The translations under genes and the position numbers were made by a program. Under the pieces are notes generated by a model. That model saw only the letters and a list, made by a program, of their open reading frames with translations, was not told the DNA's origin and did no database searches. Of a DNA stretch of 35,181 nucleotides, positions 16,601-22,950 are shown piece after piece (the first letter of the stretch is position 1; each line of letters begins with the position of its first letter). This stretch comes from a virus. The stretch is from positions 1-35,181 of the IMG/VR virus record IMGVR_UViG_3300025141_010397; one strand, 5' to 3'.

Positions 16601-17083
16601 AGGTTCACGGGCTTAAAACACTTCTGTCTTTCATGCGTGGAGAACCGACCCAAGACTAGGAAGAAACTTCTATCGCACATAGAAGAATTCAGAACACCAA
16701 AGGACTTTTCACCTGAAGAGCGTATTGAGCACATCTCATCAAGAACTGGAATTTATCCTTTTGATTTGGTGATGACACAAGAAATAAGAGATGCTATTGA
16801 TCACTATAAAGTTCCACCTCTTGGCAACTGGGATCGTGATCTTAAAGCAGCTTGGTTCATACCAAGAGAAGTGATAAAACGAAAAACAAAGACTGGTCGG
16901 GAATATTGGATTGTAAAGGTTATCGACGAGACGTCTACCATCTCGACAATACGTTGCTGGGGCATTGTACCAGGGTCAGATGTGCTGCACCTTAATCGTG
17001 TCTACGCTTCTGCCCTTGAGTACCATCCTATCTGGGGATATTCTACCAAGTCCATTCGACAGAATTTTAAACTATTAGGTTGA
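13628..17083 (+). CDS. dnaE: C-family DNA polymerase (DnaE-like Pol III alpha) with PHP domain
   Basis: An 1151-residue replicative polymerase, close to the size of E. coli DnaE (1160). The N-terminal PHP domain keeps metal-ligand motifs: LHAHS (residues 13-17), LTDHGNM, VEAYF and TADSHYP. In the palm, GPGRGSAAGS (about 436) is followed by PDIDYD with Asp478 and Asp480, and KFDLLGL supplies Asp643: the three catalytic aspartates. The FNKSHAVSYS segment and the finger/tandem HhH region are present, and an OB-fold follows near the C-terminus (TGREYWIVKVIDETSTIST). It has its own promoter. T4-like phages normally use a B-family polymerase, so a C-family enzyme beside UvsX- and gp41-like proteins is a mosaic. 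No separate proofreading exonuclease is visible; the PHP domain might do it. Confidence 0.95.
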   Translation: MQRTKSSIPFVGLHAHSVAGSPFDALGYPQAHMDFAYQNGSEALALTDHGNMNGLAYQVLHAKKMKADGKSFKPIYGVEAYFVPSVAEWKEEYEKAQSDKKAASKSKKEAEKITAENEGASKGKNNKLRTRSHLILLAQNQEGLNNIYSLISESFQGDNFYRYPRLDLELLKKYNKGIIASSACLGGVYATVYWNNKDKGDQAILEAMRDITKKMLNIFGDRWYGELQWIKSKDQHNLNHYVLQMKEEFGIQVISTADSHYPTPTSWKDRELYKRLGILPLITKYKDKPAELPDWLSPELPEQLEEVGYELYPKNGDQMWESYKEYSKYSDRPYNDSDILSSISLTHEIAFNRIEDFVPDNKVRLPSFVVPEGETATNALIAQCISGLKEFKLHKKNEYVDRLRHELRVIDERGFSKYFLTMKAISDKANEHMLSGPGRGSAAGSLVAYVLGITQVDPIKYGLLFSRFLRSDATDYPDIDYDVSDAFGLKEILADEWGNKTVIPISNFNTLQLRSLIKDISKFYDVEFKEVNSVTSVMEKEAMPKAKAKHGIKAGVYNPTFEEVMEYSESLQKFLRKHPQIKTHVEALFGQRRSTSRHAGGVVIGENLDKHMPLISSGGILQTPWSEGMNVRHLEPLGFIKFDLLGLSTLEMIESCIKHMLRREAGIENPTYADVSQWYSKNLHPDVIDLEDKNVYKHVFHKGNFVGVFQFTNDGAQKFCKSAKPNNIIDISAITSIYRPGPLSAKVDQEYAKAKRKPDSIHYVNDIVKEVTEETAGFLIFQEQIALLANKLGKNISLDEANLLRKLLTKKGTGKGAQEKEKIRVKFVDGCVEKGIDRTTADAMWKKFEYFSGYGFNKSHAVSYSILSYQCAWLYYYYPECWAAAFLDKEPEARKEFAVNLVQKYGFNIQKVNVNSSTAQWEIAVDGKTLIQPLSSIKGLGDKAIEQIINNRPFNTPEELLFNENVVYSKLNKKGLQAMAESGALDSLVDERFTGLKHFCLSCVENRPKTRKKLLSHIEEFRTPKDFSPEERIEHISSRTGIYPFDLVMTQEIRDAIDHYKVPPLGNWDRDLKAAWFIPREVIKRKTKTGREYWIVKVIDETSTISTIRCWGIVPGSDVLHLNRVYASALEYHPIWGYSTKSIRQNFKLLG

Positions 17084-17108
17084 CTTATACGACAAACGGA
17101 GGTATATT

Positions 17109-17384
17109 ATGGGAAGCTTTGATAAAAAAATGAGACGTAAGAAATACAAAGAAAATAAAAAAGATATCCAAGAGAAAATGACTTTTTTTGGGAAGCTCGG
17201 TGACCACTGCGAAACTTGCCAGTCACCGTTTGATAAAAAGAATCCAACGCAGGTTAAGAGCTGGAATGTTGTTGTCAAAGAAGAAGAGGGCAAAGTCCGT
17301 CTTTATTGTCCTACATGCTGGGATAAAGCACTAAGTGTTATCGAAGACTTTAAGAAAAGGATAGAGGCAAAAAATGATAATTGA
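17109..17384 (+). CDS. Small zinc-ribbon-like protein
   Basis: A 91-residue protein with a basic N-terminal helix and two CxxC pairs (CETC and CPTC) about 34 residues apart, which would bind one zinc. Between them lies a short beta region (SWNVVVKEEEGKVRLY). It starts after CGGAGG, 25 bases after the polymerase stop, and overlaps dut by 11 bases. A role in nucleic-acid or protein binding is plausible; the exact function is unknown. Confidence 0.75.
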   Translation: MGSFDKKMRRKKYKENKKDIQEKMTFFGKLGDHCETCQSPFDKKNPTQVKSWNVVVKEEEGKVRLYCPTCWDKALSVIEDFKKRIEAKNDN

Positions 17385-17832
17385 ATATACGAGAGTTAGA
17401 GATAATGTAACCCCTCCGACAAGAGGCAACCCCAGCGATGCTGGGCTTGATGTTTACTTCAGTCCAGAGAACGGAAAGACATCATATCTACACCCTGGAA
17501 GAAGCACGCGACTTCAAACGGGATTACGATTTGGAATCCCTCATGGCTATATGCTTCAAGTGATGAATCGTTCTTCTATCGCTGCTAAAAAAAACCTGAT
17601 TGTCGGTGCTCACGTAATCGATTCGGGGTATGACGGAGAAGTGTTCATTGATATCCACAACATTGGAAATATCCAACACAGTGTCGCCCCAGGCGCAAAG
17701 ATAGCGCAAGTTGTATTGATACCTGTCGTCCCATTCCGAGCACTGGAGTCGGCATCTGGAGATCTTTATGGGCACTATCCAATCACGATCTCTGAACGAG
17801 GAGACGGAGCTTTAGGGAGCACAGGAGAATAA
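17374..17832 (+). CDS. dut: dUTP diphosphatase (trimeric dUTPase)
   Basis: A 152-residue enzyme that hydrolyses dUTP to dUMP and pyrophosphate, keeping uracil out of DNA and supplying dUMP for thymidylate. The five trimeric-dUTPase motifs are present: SDAGLDVY, NRSSIAAKKNL, HVIDSGYDGEV, the fourth region GAKIAQVVLIPV, and the C-terminal arm RGDGALGSTG (usually RGxGGFGSTG). The size matches the family. It overlaps the zinc-ribbon gene at its start and is 1 base from the DUF3310 gene. Confidence 0.95.
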   Translation: MIIEYTRVRDNVTPPTRGNPSDAGLDVYFSPENGKTSYLHPGRSTRLQTGLRFGIPHGYMLQVMNRSSIAAKKNLIVGAHVIDSGYDGEVFIDIHNIGNIQHSVAPGAKIAQVVLIPVVPFRALESASGDLYGHYPITISERGDGALGSTGE

Positions 17833-17833
17833 A

Positions 17834-18139
17834 GTGGAAAAACCTAAGAACAAAAAGAAGGGCTGCGGTCGTTGCCCATCCCCGCAAGACGACCAGGGTT
17901 GCGTCCGCGATGAAGAGAAGGTAAACCATCCAGCCCATTACAACAAGGGCACTCTAGAGGTTATCGACGCCATCGAGGCTTGGGATCTTAACTTCAATTG
18001 CGGGAATGTTGTAAAATATATTGTACGACACCAGCACAAAAAAAATCCTGTTGAAGACATCGAAAAAGCAGTCTGGTATTTGACTCGCTATCTTGTACAA
18101 CTAAAGGAGAAGACACGTCATGCAAATTCATCGTCCTAA
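17834..18139 (+). CDS. DUF3310 protein (T7 gp1.7-type nucleotide kinase relative)
   Basis: A 101-residue protein with a GTG start. The N-terminal ~30 residues are Lys- and Cys-rich. The C-terminal domain matches DUF3310: VNHPAHYNKGTLEVIDAIEA, then GNVVKYIVRHQHKKNPVEDI and a helix with KAVWYLTRYL. The family includes T7 gp1.7, reported as a dTMP/dGMP kinase. Position between dut and the IMPDH-family gene supports a nucleotide-metabolism role. Confidence 0.85.
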   Translation: MEKPKNKKKGCGRCPSPQDDQGCVRDEEKVNHPAHYNKGTLEVIDAIEAWDLNFNCGNVVKYIVRHQHKKNPVEDIEKAVWYLTRYLVQLKEKTRHANSSS

Positions 18140-19184
18140 AAGCTGGTCACACGGCGACAGTCTAACTGAAGCATTGTCTTATGATGATGTTCTGCTTGTC
18201 CCCCAATACAGCGAGCTTGCCACGCGCAAAGCAGTTGATTTAACGTCGAATCTTGATGACGTTTTGAGTTTCAAGTTGCCTGTTATATCTAGCCCAATGG
18301 ATACCATTACCGAAACAGACATGGCCCTCGCTATGCACCAGGCTGGAGGTTTGGGAGTAATTCATCGTTATAATACAATCGATGAACAACTAAAGCTTGT
18401 TCGCGATATCTTCCGAAAAAATCCAGATGCTAGGGTATCAGCCGCTGTGGGCGTTACTGGGGATTATTTTGAGCGTGCTATGGCTTTATGCGAGTCGGGA
18501 GTGCAAGTGTTATGTCTCGACGTAGCGCACGGACATCATGTTCTCGTTAAGAAAGCTTTGCGAGAATTAAAGAATACCTTTGCAGAATCCGTTCACGTAA
18601 TGGCTGGAAATGTTGCCACCCGCGAAGCCTTTGACGCATTGGCTGAGTGGGGCGCTGATAGTATCCGCGTCGGAATCGGCGGCGGTTCAATTTGTTCAAC
18701 CAGACTAGTTACTGGTCATGGGATACCAACTTTACAGAGTGTCCTTGATTGTGCTAAAAGCACATACGATACAAAAATAATAGCCGATGGAGGCATAAAA
18801 ACTACAGGCGATATGGTAAAGGCGCTCGCTGCCGGTGCAGACTTTGTAATGGTAGGTTCGCTTTTAGCAGGCACTAAGGAAACACCAGGGGATGTCCTCA
18901 AAACCAACGAAGGAATCAAATACAAAGTCTACAGAGGAATGGCTTCGCTCAACGCGCAAAAAGCTTATCGTGGAAGATCCTCAACTCCAGAAGGAATTTC
19001 TACTACAGTCCCTTATCGCGGCGGCATTGAGCAAATCCTTCAAGACTTTCACGGCGGGATTGCTAGTGGGTTATCTTATACGGGCGCTTCTTGTCTAAAA
19101 GATTTGCGCGTTAAGAGTCGATTTGTAAAGCAAAGCACCGCAGGTCGTAATGAAAGTAGCACTCATATTCTAGGCAGGTTTTAG
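18120..19184 (+). CDS. guaB: IMP dehydrogenase / GMP reductase family enzyme lacking CBS domains
   Basis: A 354-residue TIM-barrel enzyme. The catalytic Cys192 is in [25 protein letters not shown] and YRGMASL are shared IMPDH motifs, and the C-terminus ([10 protein letters not shown]) follows the IMPDH pattern AGxxESxxH. It lacks the ~120-residue CBS pair that normally interrupts bacterial IMPDH after about residue 90, so it has no CBS-based purine-nucleotide regulation. The flap (277-300) is shortened and lacks the RY dyad that activates water in IMPDH. This makes the reaction uncertain: NAD-dependent IMP to XMP, or reductive GMP to IMP as in GMP reductases (~347 residues). The start follows AAGGAG and overlaps the DUF3310 gene by 20 bases. 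Confidence 0.88.
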   Translation: MQIHRPKSWSHGDSLTEALSYDDVLLVPQYSELATRKAVDLTSNLDDVLSFKLPVISSPMDTITETDMALAMHQAGGLGVIHRYNTIDEQLKLVRDIFRKNPDARVSAAVGVTGDYFERAMALCESGVQVLCLDVAHGHHVLVKKALRELKNTFAESVHVMAGNVATREAFDALAEWGADSIRVGIGGGSICSTRLVTGHGIPTLQSVLDCAKSTYDTKIIADGGIKTTGDMVKALAAGADFVMVGSLLAGTKETPGDVLKTNEGIKYKVYRGMASLNAQKAYRGRSSTPEGISTTVPYRGGIEQILQDFHGGIASGLSYTGASCLKDLRVKSRFVKQSTAGRNESSTHILGRF

Positions 19185-19486
19185 TGAGAGTATTAATCTT
19201 AACTGTGATTCTTCTAACGACCTGCGCCGAGCCAGTTACCTACGATTGTGAAGGCTGGGAGAAACGGTCGTGCATATGTCCCGATGGTGCTGAAGGGATT
19301 CAGAGATGCTCTCGCGGAGAGCATTTTGGCGATCCCGTGAAGGCACGCACCTGGCAGTTCTGTAGTTGCTGTTTCGATACCAAGCAAGATCAGTACGGCG
19401 TCTATCGCTACAGTGTTGATCCTGCCTCGGGTTGCTGGGATGATGTTTACGACCCATCCATAGCTGATGTTGAGGAGGCACCGTGA
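19184..19486 (+). CDS. Cys-rich putative lipoprotein
   Basis: A 100-residue protein with a GTG start overlapping the upstream stop (TAGTG). The N-terminus MRVLILTVILLTTCAEP is a signal peptide ending in a lipobox-like LTTC. The mature part has about nine Cys residues in the patterns CICPDG, QRC and FCSCC. This CxCPDGxxGxQxC style is, in my experience, typical of secreted proteins from Myxococcota and related bacteria, and may hint at the host group or the gene's origin. It could act at the infected-cell surface, for example in blocking superinfection. Function unknown. Confidence 0.65.
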   Translation: MRVLILTVILLTTCAEPVTYDCEGWEKRSCICPDGAEGIQRCSRGEHFGDPVKARTWQFCSCCFDTKQDQYGVYRYSVDPASGCWDDVYDPSIADVEEAP

Positions 19487-19824
19487 AAGATCCAACGATA
19501 CCGACACCGGAAGAGCGTAAAAAGTTTATGTTCTACGATTCAGGCAAGAGACAAACAGACCTAAAAATTCGTTTAAGAACTGATAATTTAAATCAATCAA
19601 TGTTCTTTCGGATGATGATCACGGGCTACCTGGAAAGAGATGAAAATCTCATTATGTTTATTGAGAATTTTAAGCAAGAAAACCGCTTAGAAGGCCGATC
19701 ACACACAAAAACAATAGTGAAGAGCGCCAAAGCGTCCCAAGACACGCGCAACAAGTTTGGACTTGACACAACAGACATCGAAAGTTTTTTCGACATTATG
19801 GAAGAGGAGCATCCAGATCTATGA
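19483..19824 (+). CDS. Conserved-type phage protein of unknown function
   Basis: A 113-residue protein with a GTG start (GTGA overlap) and the site GAGG. The segment LKIRLRTDNLNQSMFFRMMI looks like a strand followed by helices, as in ribbon-helix-helix proteins, so DNA binding is possible but unproven. The C-terminus ends in an acidic stretch (MEEEHPDL). It is coupled by ATGA to the sigma-like gene. Confidence 0.7.
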   Translation: MKDPTIPTPEERKKFMFYDSGKRQTDLKIRLRTDNLNQSMFFRMMITGYLERDENLIMFIENFKQENRLEGRSHTKTIVKSAKASQDTRNKFGLDTTDIESFFDIMEEEHPDL

Positions 19825-20096
19825 AATGTATTAAGAAGTGCCGAGAGTCCAAAAGGGCTTGTAAACAAAAAGATTGCCGAATGTGGGTAGACTATCCCGC
19901 AGATTTGAACTGTACTTATGAAGCAGTTAATAAAAACAACAGTCTTTCCTTGCGCGAAGTGGCCAAGAGACTTGGCATTAGTTTCGTGCGCGTCAAGCAA
20001 TTAGAAGACAAGGCGCTTGATAAGTTACTCAGGGCACTCAGAAAAGAAACGTCCCTCTCCGAAGACTATTTAAGGGAGATGCTTCTTTGTGAATAA
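19821..20096 (+). CDS. Small Cys-rich protein with sigma-region-4-like helix-turn-helix
   Basis: A 91-residue protein. The N-terminus has CxxxC and CKQKDC clusters plus a later Cys, probably a zinc site. Residues ~42-73 (SLREVAKRLGISFVRVKQLE, then DKALDKLL) match the helix-turn-helix of sigma70 region 4, which binds the -35 element (consensus T-L-x-E-V-A-x-x-L-G-V-T-x-x-R-V-x-Q-I-E). There are no regions 2 or 3, so it is not a full sigma factor. It could redirect RNA polymerase or act as a transcription regulator for this phage. It sits just upstream of the scaffold-like gene. Confidence 0.78.
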   Translation: MKCIKKCRESKRACKQKDCRMWVDYPADLNCTYEAVNKNNSLSLREVAKRLGISFVRVKQLEDKALDKLLRALRKETSLSEDYLREMLLCE

Positions 20097-20189
20097 AAAA
20101 CAGCATCTTACCACTCTAATGAACTATATATTGTGAAAGATAAAATATCTTTTATTACTACTTTTAAACAATCGCAAGGAGATTACCCC

Positions 20190-20843
20190 ATGAAAAAGCA
20201 AATGCTTAATGAAGGCGAAATTCGTAAGATGATGAAATTTGCTAACATCCAGAAACTTACAGAGAACTTCCTCGACACTCAGATCGCAGAAGAAGAAGAA
20301 CTCGAACTTGGCGCTGAAGAGGAAGAAGAGCTTCCACTTGGTGATGACGAAGGCGCTCTTGAGCTTGACGCTGAAGAAGAAATTGAGATTGAGCCTGAAG
20401 GCCCCAAGAGCAACGAAGAAATTGCTCAACAACTCGCCGCTGGGGTCGCTGACTTGCTCAGCCAAGTCCTCGATGTTAATGTTGAGTCCGAGACAGATGA
20501 TAGTCTCGAAGATGATGGTTTGGGAGAACCCGAAGCAGAAGTCGAAGTCGAAGACGAGCTTGACGTAGATGTTGAAGAGCCAGGTGCCCGCAATATGTAC
20601 GAAGAAGAAGACACCGACTCCCCCGGCTTAGAAAAACTCGACGAAGAAGACGCTGAAGAACTCGACAAAGAAGACGCTGAAGAACTCGACGAAGGTGGAG
20701 AAACCCACAAGGGCAAAAAGAAAAAGACCAGTGGCCCCAAGCGCGGAGAGAAGAAAGGTGATGAAGCCTTCAAAAACGAAGACCTCGTTAACGAGATTAC
20801 TCGTCGCGTAGCCTCCAGGCTTCTAGCCCTTAAAAACAAGTAG
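20190..20843 (+). CDS. Highly acidic protein, possible prohead core/scaffold
   Basis: A 217-residue protein starting at ATG 20190, 8 bases after AAGGAG; an in-frame GTG at 20133 has no ribosome site. The N-terminus MLNEGEIRKMMKFANIQKLT is a distinct peptide that I associate with virion-linked proteins of marine phages. The middle is dominated by Glu, Asp and Leu and includes an LDEEDAEE repeat; the end is a Lys-rich linker followed by a basic helix (VNEITRRVASRLLALK). An acidic, repetitive body with short terminal helices fits phage scaffold or prohead-core proteins. It is followed by a terminator, so it is transcribed separately from the ClpP block. The function is an inference. Confidence 0.7.
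   Translation: MKKQMLNEGEIRKMMKFANIQKLTENFLDTQIAEEEELELGAEEEEELPLGDDEGALELDAEEEIEIEPEGPKSNEEIAQQLAAGVADLLSQVLDVNVESETDDSLEDDGLGEPEAEVEVEDELDVDVEEPGARNMYEEEDTDSPGLEKLDEEDAEELDKEDAEELDEGGETHKGKKKKTSGPKRGEKKGDEAFKNEDLVNEITRRVASRLLALKNK
20635..20695 (+). repeat. 24-bp tandem repeat inside the acidic gene
   Basis: The unit AACTCGACRAAGAAGACGC... occurs as two nearly identical 24-bp copies (20635-20658 and 20659-20682, one mismatch) plus a partial third. It keeps the reading frame and encodes L-D-[E/K]-E-D-A-E-E, so it is a coding repeat able to change length by slippage. Confidence 0.85.
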
Positions 20844-20858
20844 TATAGAAGAAAGTAT

Positions 20859-20896
20859 TAAAAAAGCCCGATACCTCCTTGTATCGGGCTTTTTTA
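20859..20896 (+). terminator. Strong intrinsic terminator after the acidic gene
   Basis: GCCCGATAC (20866-20874) and GTATCGGGC (20881-20889) form a 9-bp stem with a 6-base loop, flanked by A-rich sequence and followed by TTTTTT. The flanking A and T runs could extend the stem. Confidence 0.92.
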
Positions 20897-20906
20897 TTGC
20901 TATAAT
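20879..20906 (+). promoter_or_regulatory. Promoter embedded in the terminator
   Basis: TTGTAT (20879-20884), a 16-base spacer and TATAAT (20901-20906) in GCTATAATATAGTTA, the same -10 context as the polymerase promoter. The -35 box lies in the loop and arm of the terminator hairpin, so one block ends and another begins here. Confidence 0.65.
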
Positions 20907-20931
20907 ATAGTTATTATTACAAGGAGATACC

Positions 20932-21312
20932 ATGGATACTCAACTTATTATGGCGGCACTTTGGTTTGGCTTGGGCGTACTATCTTATAGATTACTGTCT
21001 TACTTGATGGAATACGGACGTTCAGCCCTAATGGTGCAACATACTGTCTTTGGATTACTGCTAATGCTAAAGTATTACGACAAAGTCTTCCAAGGAGAGA
21101 AAGAAAAGATCATCAAAAAGATCAAAGAAGACAACCCAGAGGCCACCGCGAGCCATAAGTTACTAGATTTAACCCTAGATGCGTGGAGACTTCAGAGCAT
21201 TCGGTCTATTAAAAACTACTTACCTAAGAAGCTGCAACCTTTAGTCCATTTTAATACGTGGAATGAAGCGATGCGCTTTCTAAACAAAATTGAAAAAGGA
21301 TTAGGAAAATGA
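20932..21312 (+). CDS. Membrane protein of unknown function
   Basis: A 126-residue protein behind AAGGAG. The N-terminus (IMAALWFGLGVLSYRLLSYL) is a transmembrane helix, with a second hydrophobic segment at VFGLLLMLKYY; the remainder is helical and basic, so it is probably cytoplasmic. It is the first gene of the block transcribed from the 20879 promoter and overlaps the ClpP-like gene by ATGA. No family recognised. Confidence 0.72.
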   Translation: MDTQLIMAALWFGLGVLSYRLLSYLMEYGRSALMVQHTVFGLLLMLKYYDKVFQGEKEKIIKKIKEDNPEATASHKLLDLTLDAWRLQSIRSIKNYLPKKLQPLVHFNTWNEAMRFLNKIEKGLGK

Positions 21313-22028
21313 AAAGACTCTCGTTCGGCCCCAAAAAGAAAAAGAATTCCAAAGCATCTGATGCCGAAGAGTCACAAGAAACTCCAGAAGAAAAGGACTC
21401 ATCGTTTGATCCTCTCACGCTACTCCCAGCGCTTTTTGGAGCAGGTGGAGACAAGGGGAAGAAGGAAGAGCTACGACTTACTGGTATCTATGGTTCCATC
21501 AATGAGGAAAGATGCCTTGAGGCAATTTACTCCTTACATATGCTGTATGTGTCAGGAAAACATCTCGTCCCCCAGAACCCTACCGACGAAGATTCCCCTT
21601 TGGTCGAGGCCATCGACCCCATCGATTTCTTGGTGTCAAGCTATGGCGGCGCTGCCGCAGAGATGTTCGGCGTCTATGATACCATTAGTGAAATGAAGCA
21701 AAAGTGTGAAATCCGCACCATCGGCTTGGGCAAAGTAATGTCTGCTGGCGTCCTCCTCTTAGCTTGTGGAACCAAAGGCACGCGAAAGATTGGCGCTAAC
21801 TGTCGAGTGATGATCCACGGAGTTATCTCAGGCCAACACGGCCATCTCCACGATGTTGAGAATGAATTTGAAGAGGCCAAGCTGACTCAAGAGTCTTATA
21901 TTAAAGCCCTGGCCAAAGAAACGAATATGAAGCCTGCCTATATTAAAAAGCTCATCCAAAGAAAAACAAATGTTTATTTAAACGCTAAGGAAGCAGTTGA
22001 ATTAGGTATCGCTGATATTATCATTTAA
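21309..22028 (+). CDS. clpP: ClpP-like serine protease
   Basis: A 239-residue peptidase of the ClpP (S14) fold with a ~50-residue charged N-terminal extension. The oxyanion region is FLVSSYGGAAAEM (usually NSPGG), the nucleophile Ser145 is in GKVMSAGVLL and His170 in CRVMIHG. By alignment to E. coli TERDRFLSA, the third residue Asp171 is replaced by Asn221 (KTNVYLNAKEA). The same change occurs in Listeria ClpP1. The PGG to YGG change is also unusual. It may degrade host proteins with host ClpX/ClpA, or be a prohead-processing protease, since it follows a scaffold-like gene. Only the fold is firm. Confidence 0.88.
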   Translation: MKRLSFGPKKKKNSKASDAEESQETPEEKDSSFDPLTLLPALFGAGGDKGKKEELRLTGIYGSINEERCLEAIYSLHMLYVSGKHLVPQNPTDEDSPLVEAIDPIDFLVSSYGGAAAEMFGVYDTISEMKQKCEIRTIGLGKVMSAGVLLLACGTKGTRKIGANCRVMIHGVISGQHGHLHDVENEFEEAKLTQESYIKALAKETNMKPAYIKKLIQRKTNVYLNAKEAVELGIADIII

Positions 22029-22032
22029 GAGT

Positions 22033-22950
22033 ATGTGTATGAATTGGTGGAAAATACGTTACAATAAGAAGTCCGCAAAAAAATATGGCTGGGCTCCCTT
22101 TTGGTTTAGAGCAACCCAATTCGACCAATTTTTGATTGAATCAATTAAAGGATTTCAACGCGACCACGGTCTAGAGGTCGATGGTATGTGCGGCCCTGCA
22201 ACATACAGAAGAGCTTATACTGTTGTGGAAAATAGAATTGCTAATCAGGACAAGGCTCCGAACTGTCTCCAACTTAAAGGGCCATCAATCCCTGTGACGA
22301 ACCATATTCTATGCAACGGCAAAGAGACAGTGATTGAGTGGCACAAGGTAAAGATCGACCCCATCAAGTCAGGATGTTATAAGGAAGTGAAGAAGGAGCG
22401 CCACCCCGCTATGATTGTAACACACTGGGACGCCGCCCTGTCCGCAGCATCATGCAAGAGTATACTTGAAAAAAGAAAAATCTCCACTCATTTTGTCATT
22501 GACAACGATGGGACAATAGTCCAACTCCTCGACACCAACCATATTGGCTGGCACGCGGGGATCCGTGCCGTCAACAATGTTTCCATTGGTATTGACTTTA
22601 GCAACGCTGTTTACGAAAAATATAACAAGACATACGAGAAGAGAGGCTTTGGCCCCCGACCTGTTATCGAGGGTTGGAAAGTTCACGGACGCACCGTAAA
22701 GCCTTTCTTGGGTTATTATTCAGTACAGATCTCGGCTTACAAAGCATTGCTTAAAGCTCTATGTTCGCATCACGGTATCGAGCTAGAGTGTCCCCTAAAC
22801 GAAGACGGCTCGCTGAATACTACCGTGGACAAGAACGCTTCTAAAGGGAAATTCAAGGGCATCGTGAACCATTATAATCTTACCAAGAAAAAATGGGACA
22901 CCCTTGGGCTGGAACTGGACAAAATAACGGAGGAACTAAAGAATGTTTGA
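22033..22950 (+). CDS. N-acetylmuramoyl-L-alanine amidase endolysin with N-terminal binding domain
   Basis: A 305-residue endolysin. The N-terminus has a peptidoglycan-binding motif (SIKGFQRDHGLEVDGMCGPA), followed by an amidase_2 (PGRP-type) domain: IVTHWDAA with the first zinc His, STHFVIDNDGTIVQ, HIGWHAG and SIGIDFSNA. It would cut the amide bond between MurNAc and the stem peptide at lysis. No signal peptide is seen, so it would need a holin or other export route. Two nearby ATGs (22033 and 22039) are both possible starts. It is 4 bases from the ClpP stop and overlaps the next gene by 8 bases. Confidence 0.9.
   Translation: MCMNWWKIRYNKKSAKKYGWAPFWFRATQFDQFLIESIKGFQRDHGLEVDGMCGPATYRRAYTVVENRIANQDKAPNCLQLKGPSIPVTNHILCNGKETVIEWHKVKIDPIKSGCYKEVKKERHPAMIVTHWDAALSAASCKSILEKRKISTHFVIDNDGTIVQLLDTNHIGWHAGIRAVNNVSIGIDFSNAVYEKYNKTYEKRGFGPRPVIEGWKVHGRTVKPFLGYYSVQISAYKALLKALCSHHGIELECPLNEDGSLNTTVDKNASKGKFKGIVNHYNLTKKKWDTLGLELDKITEELKNV

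Noticed and set aside
17080-17108. TTGACT (17080) with TATATT (17103) as a promoter
   Set aside because: The implied transcript would begin after the ATG at 17109, so it cannot express the zinc-ribbon gene from that start.
20635-20695. CRISPR-like or regulatory repeats
   Set aside because: The 24-bp units are adjacent, lack spacers and keep the coding frame.
20426-20839. Ser-rich reading frame on the minus strand
   Set aside because: It is the mirror image of the Glu/Asp-rich coding repeats of the acidic gene; no ribosome site or motif.
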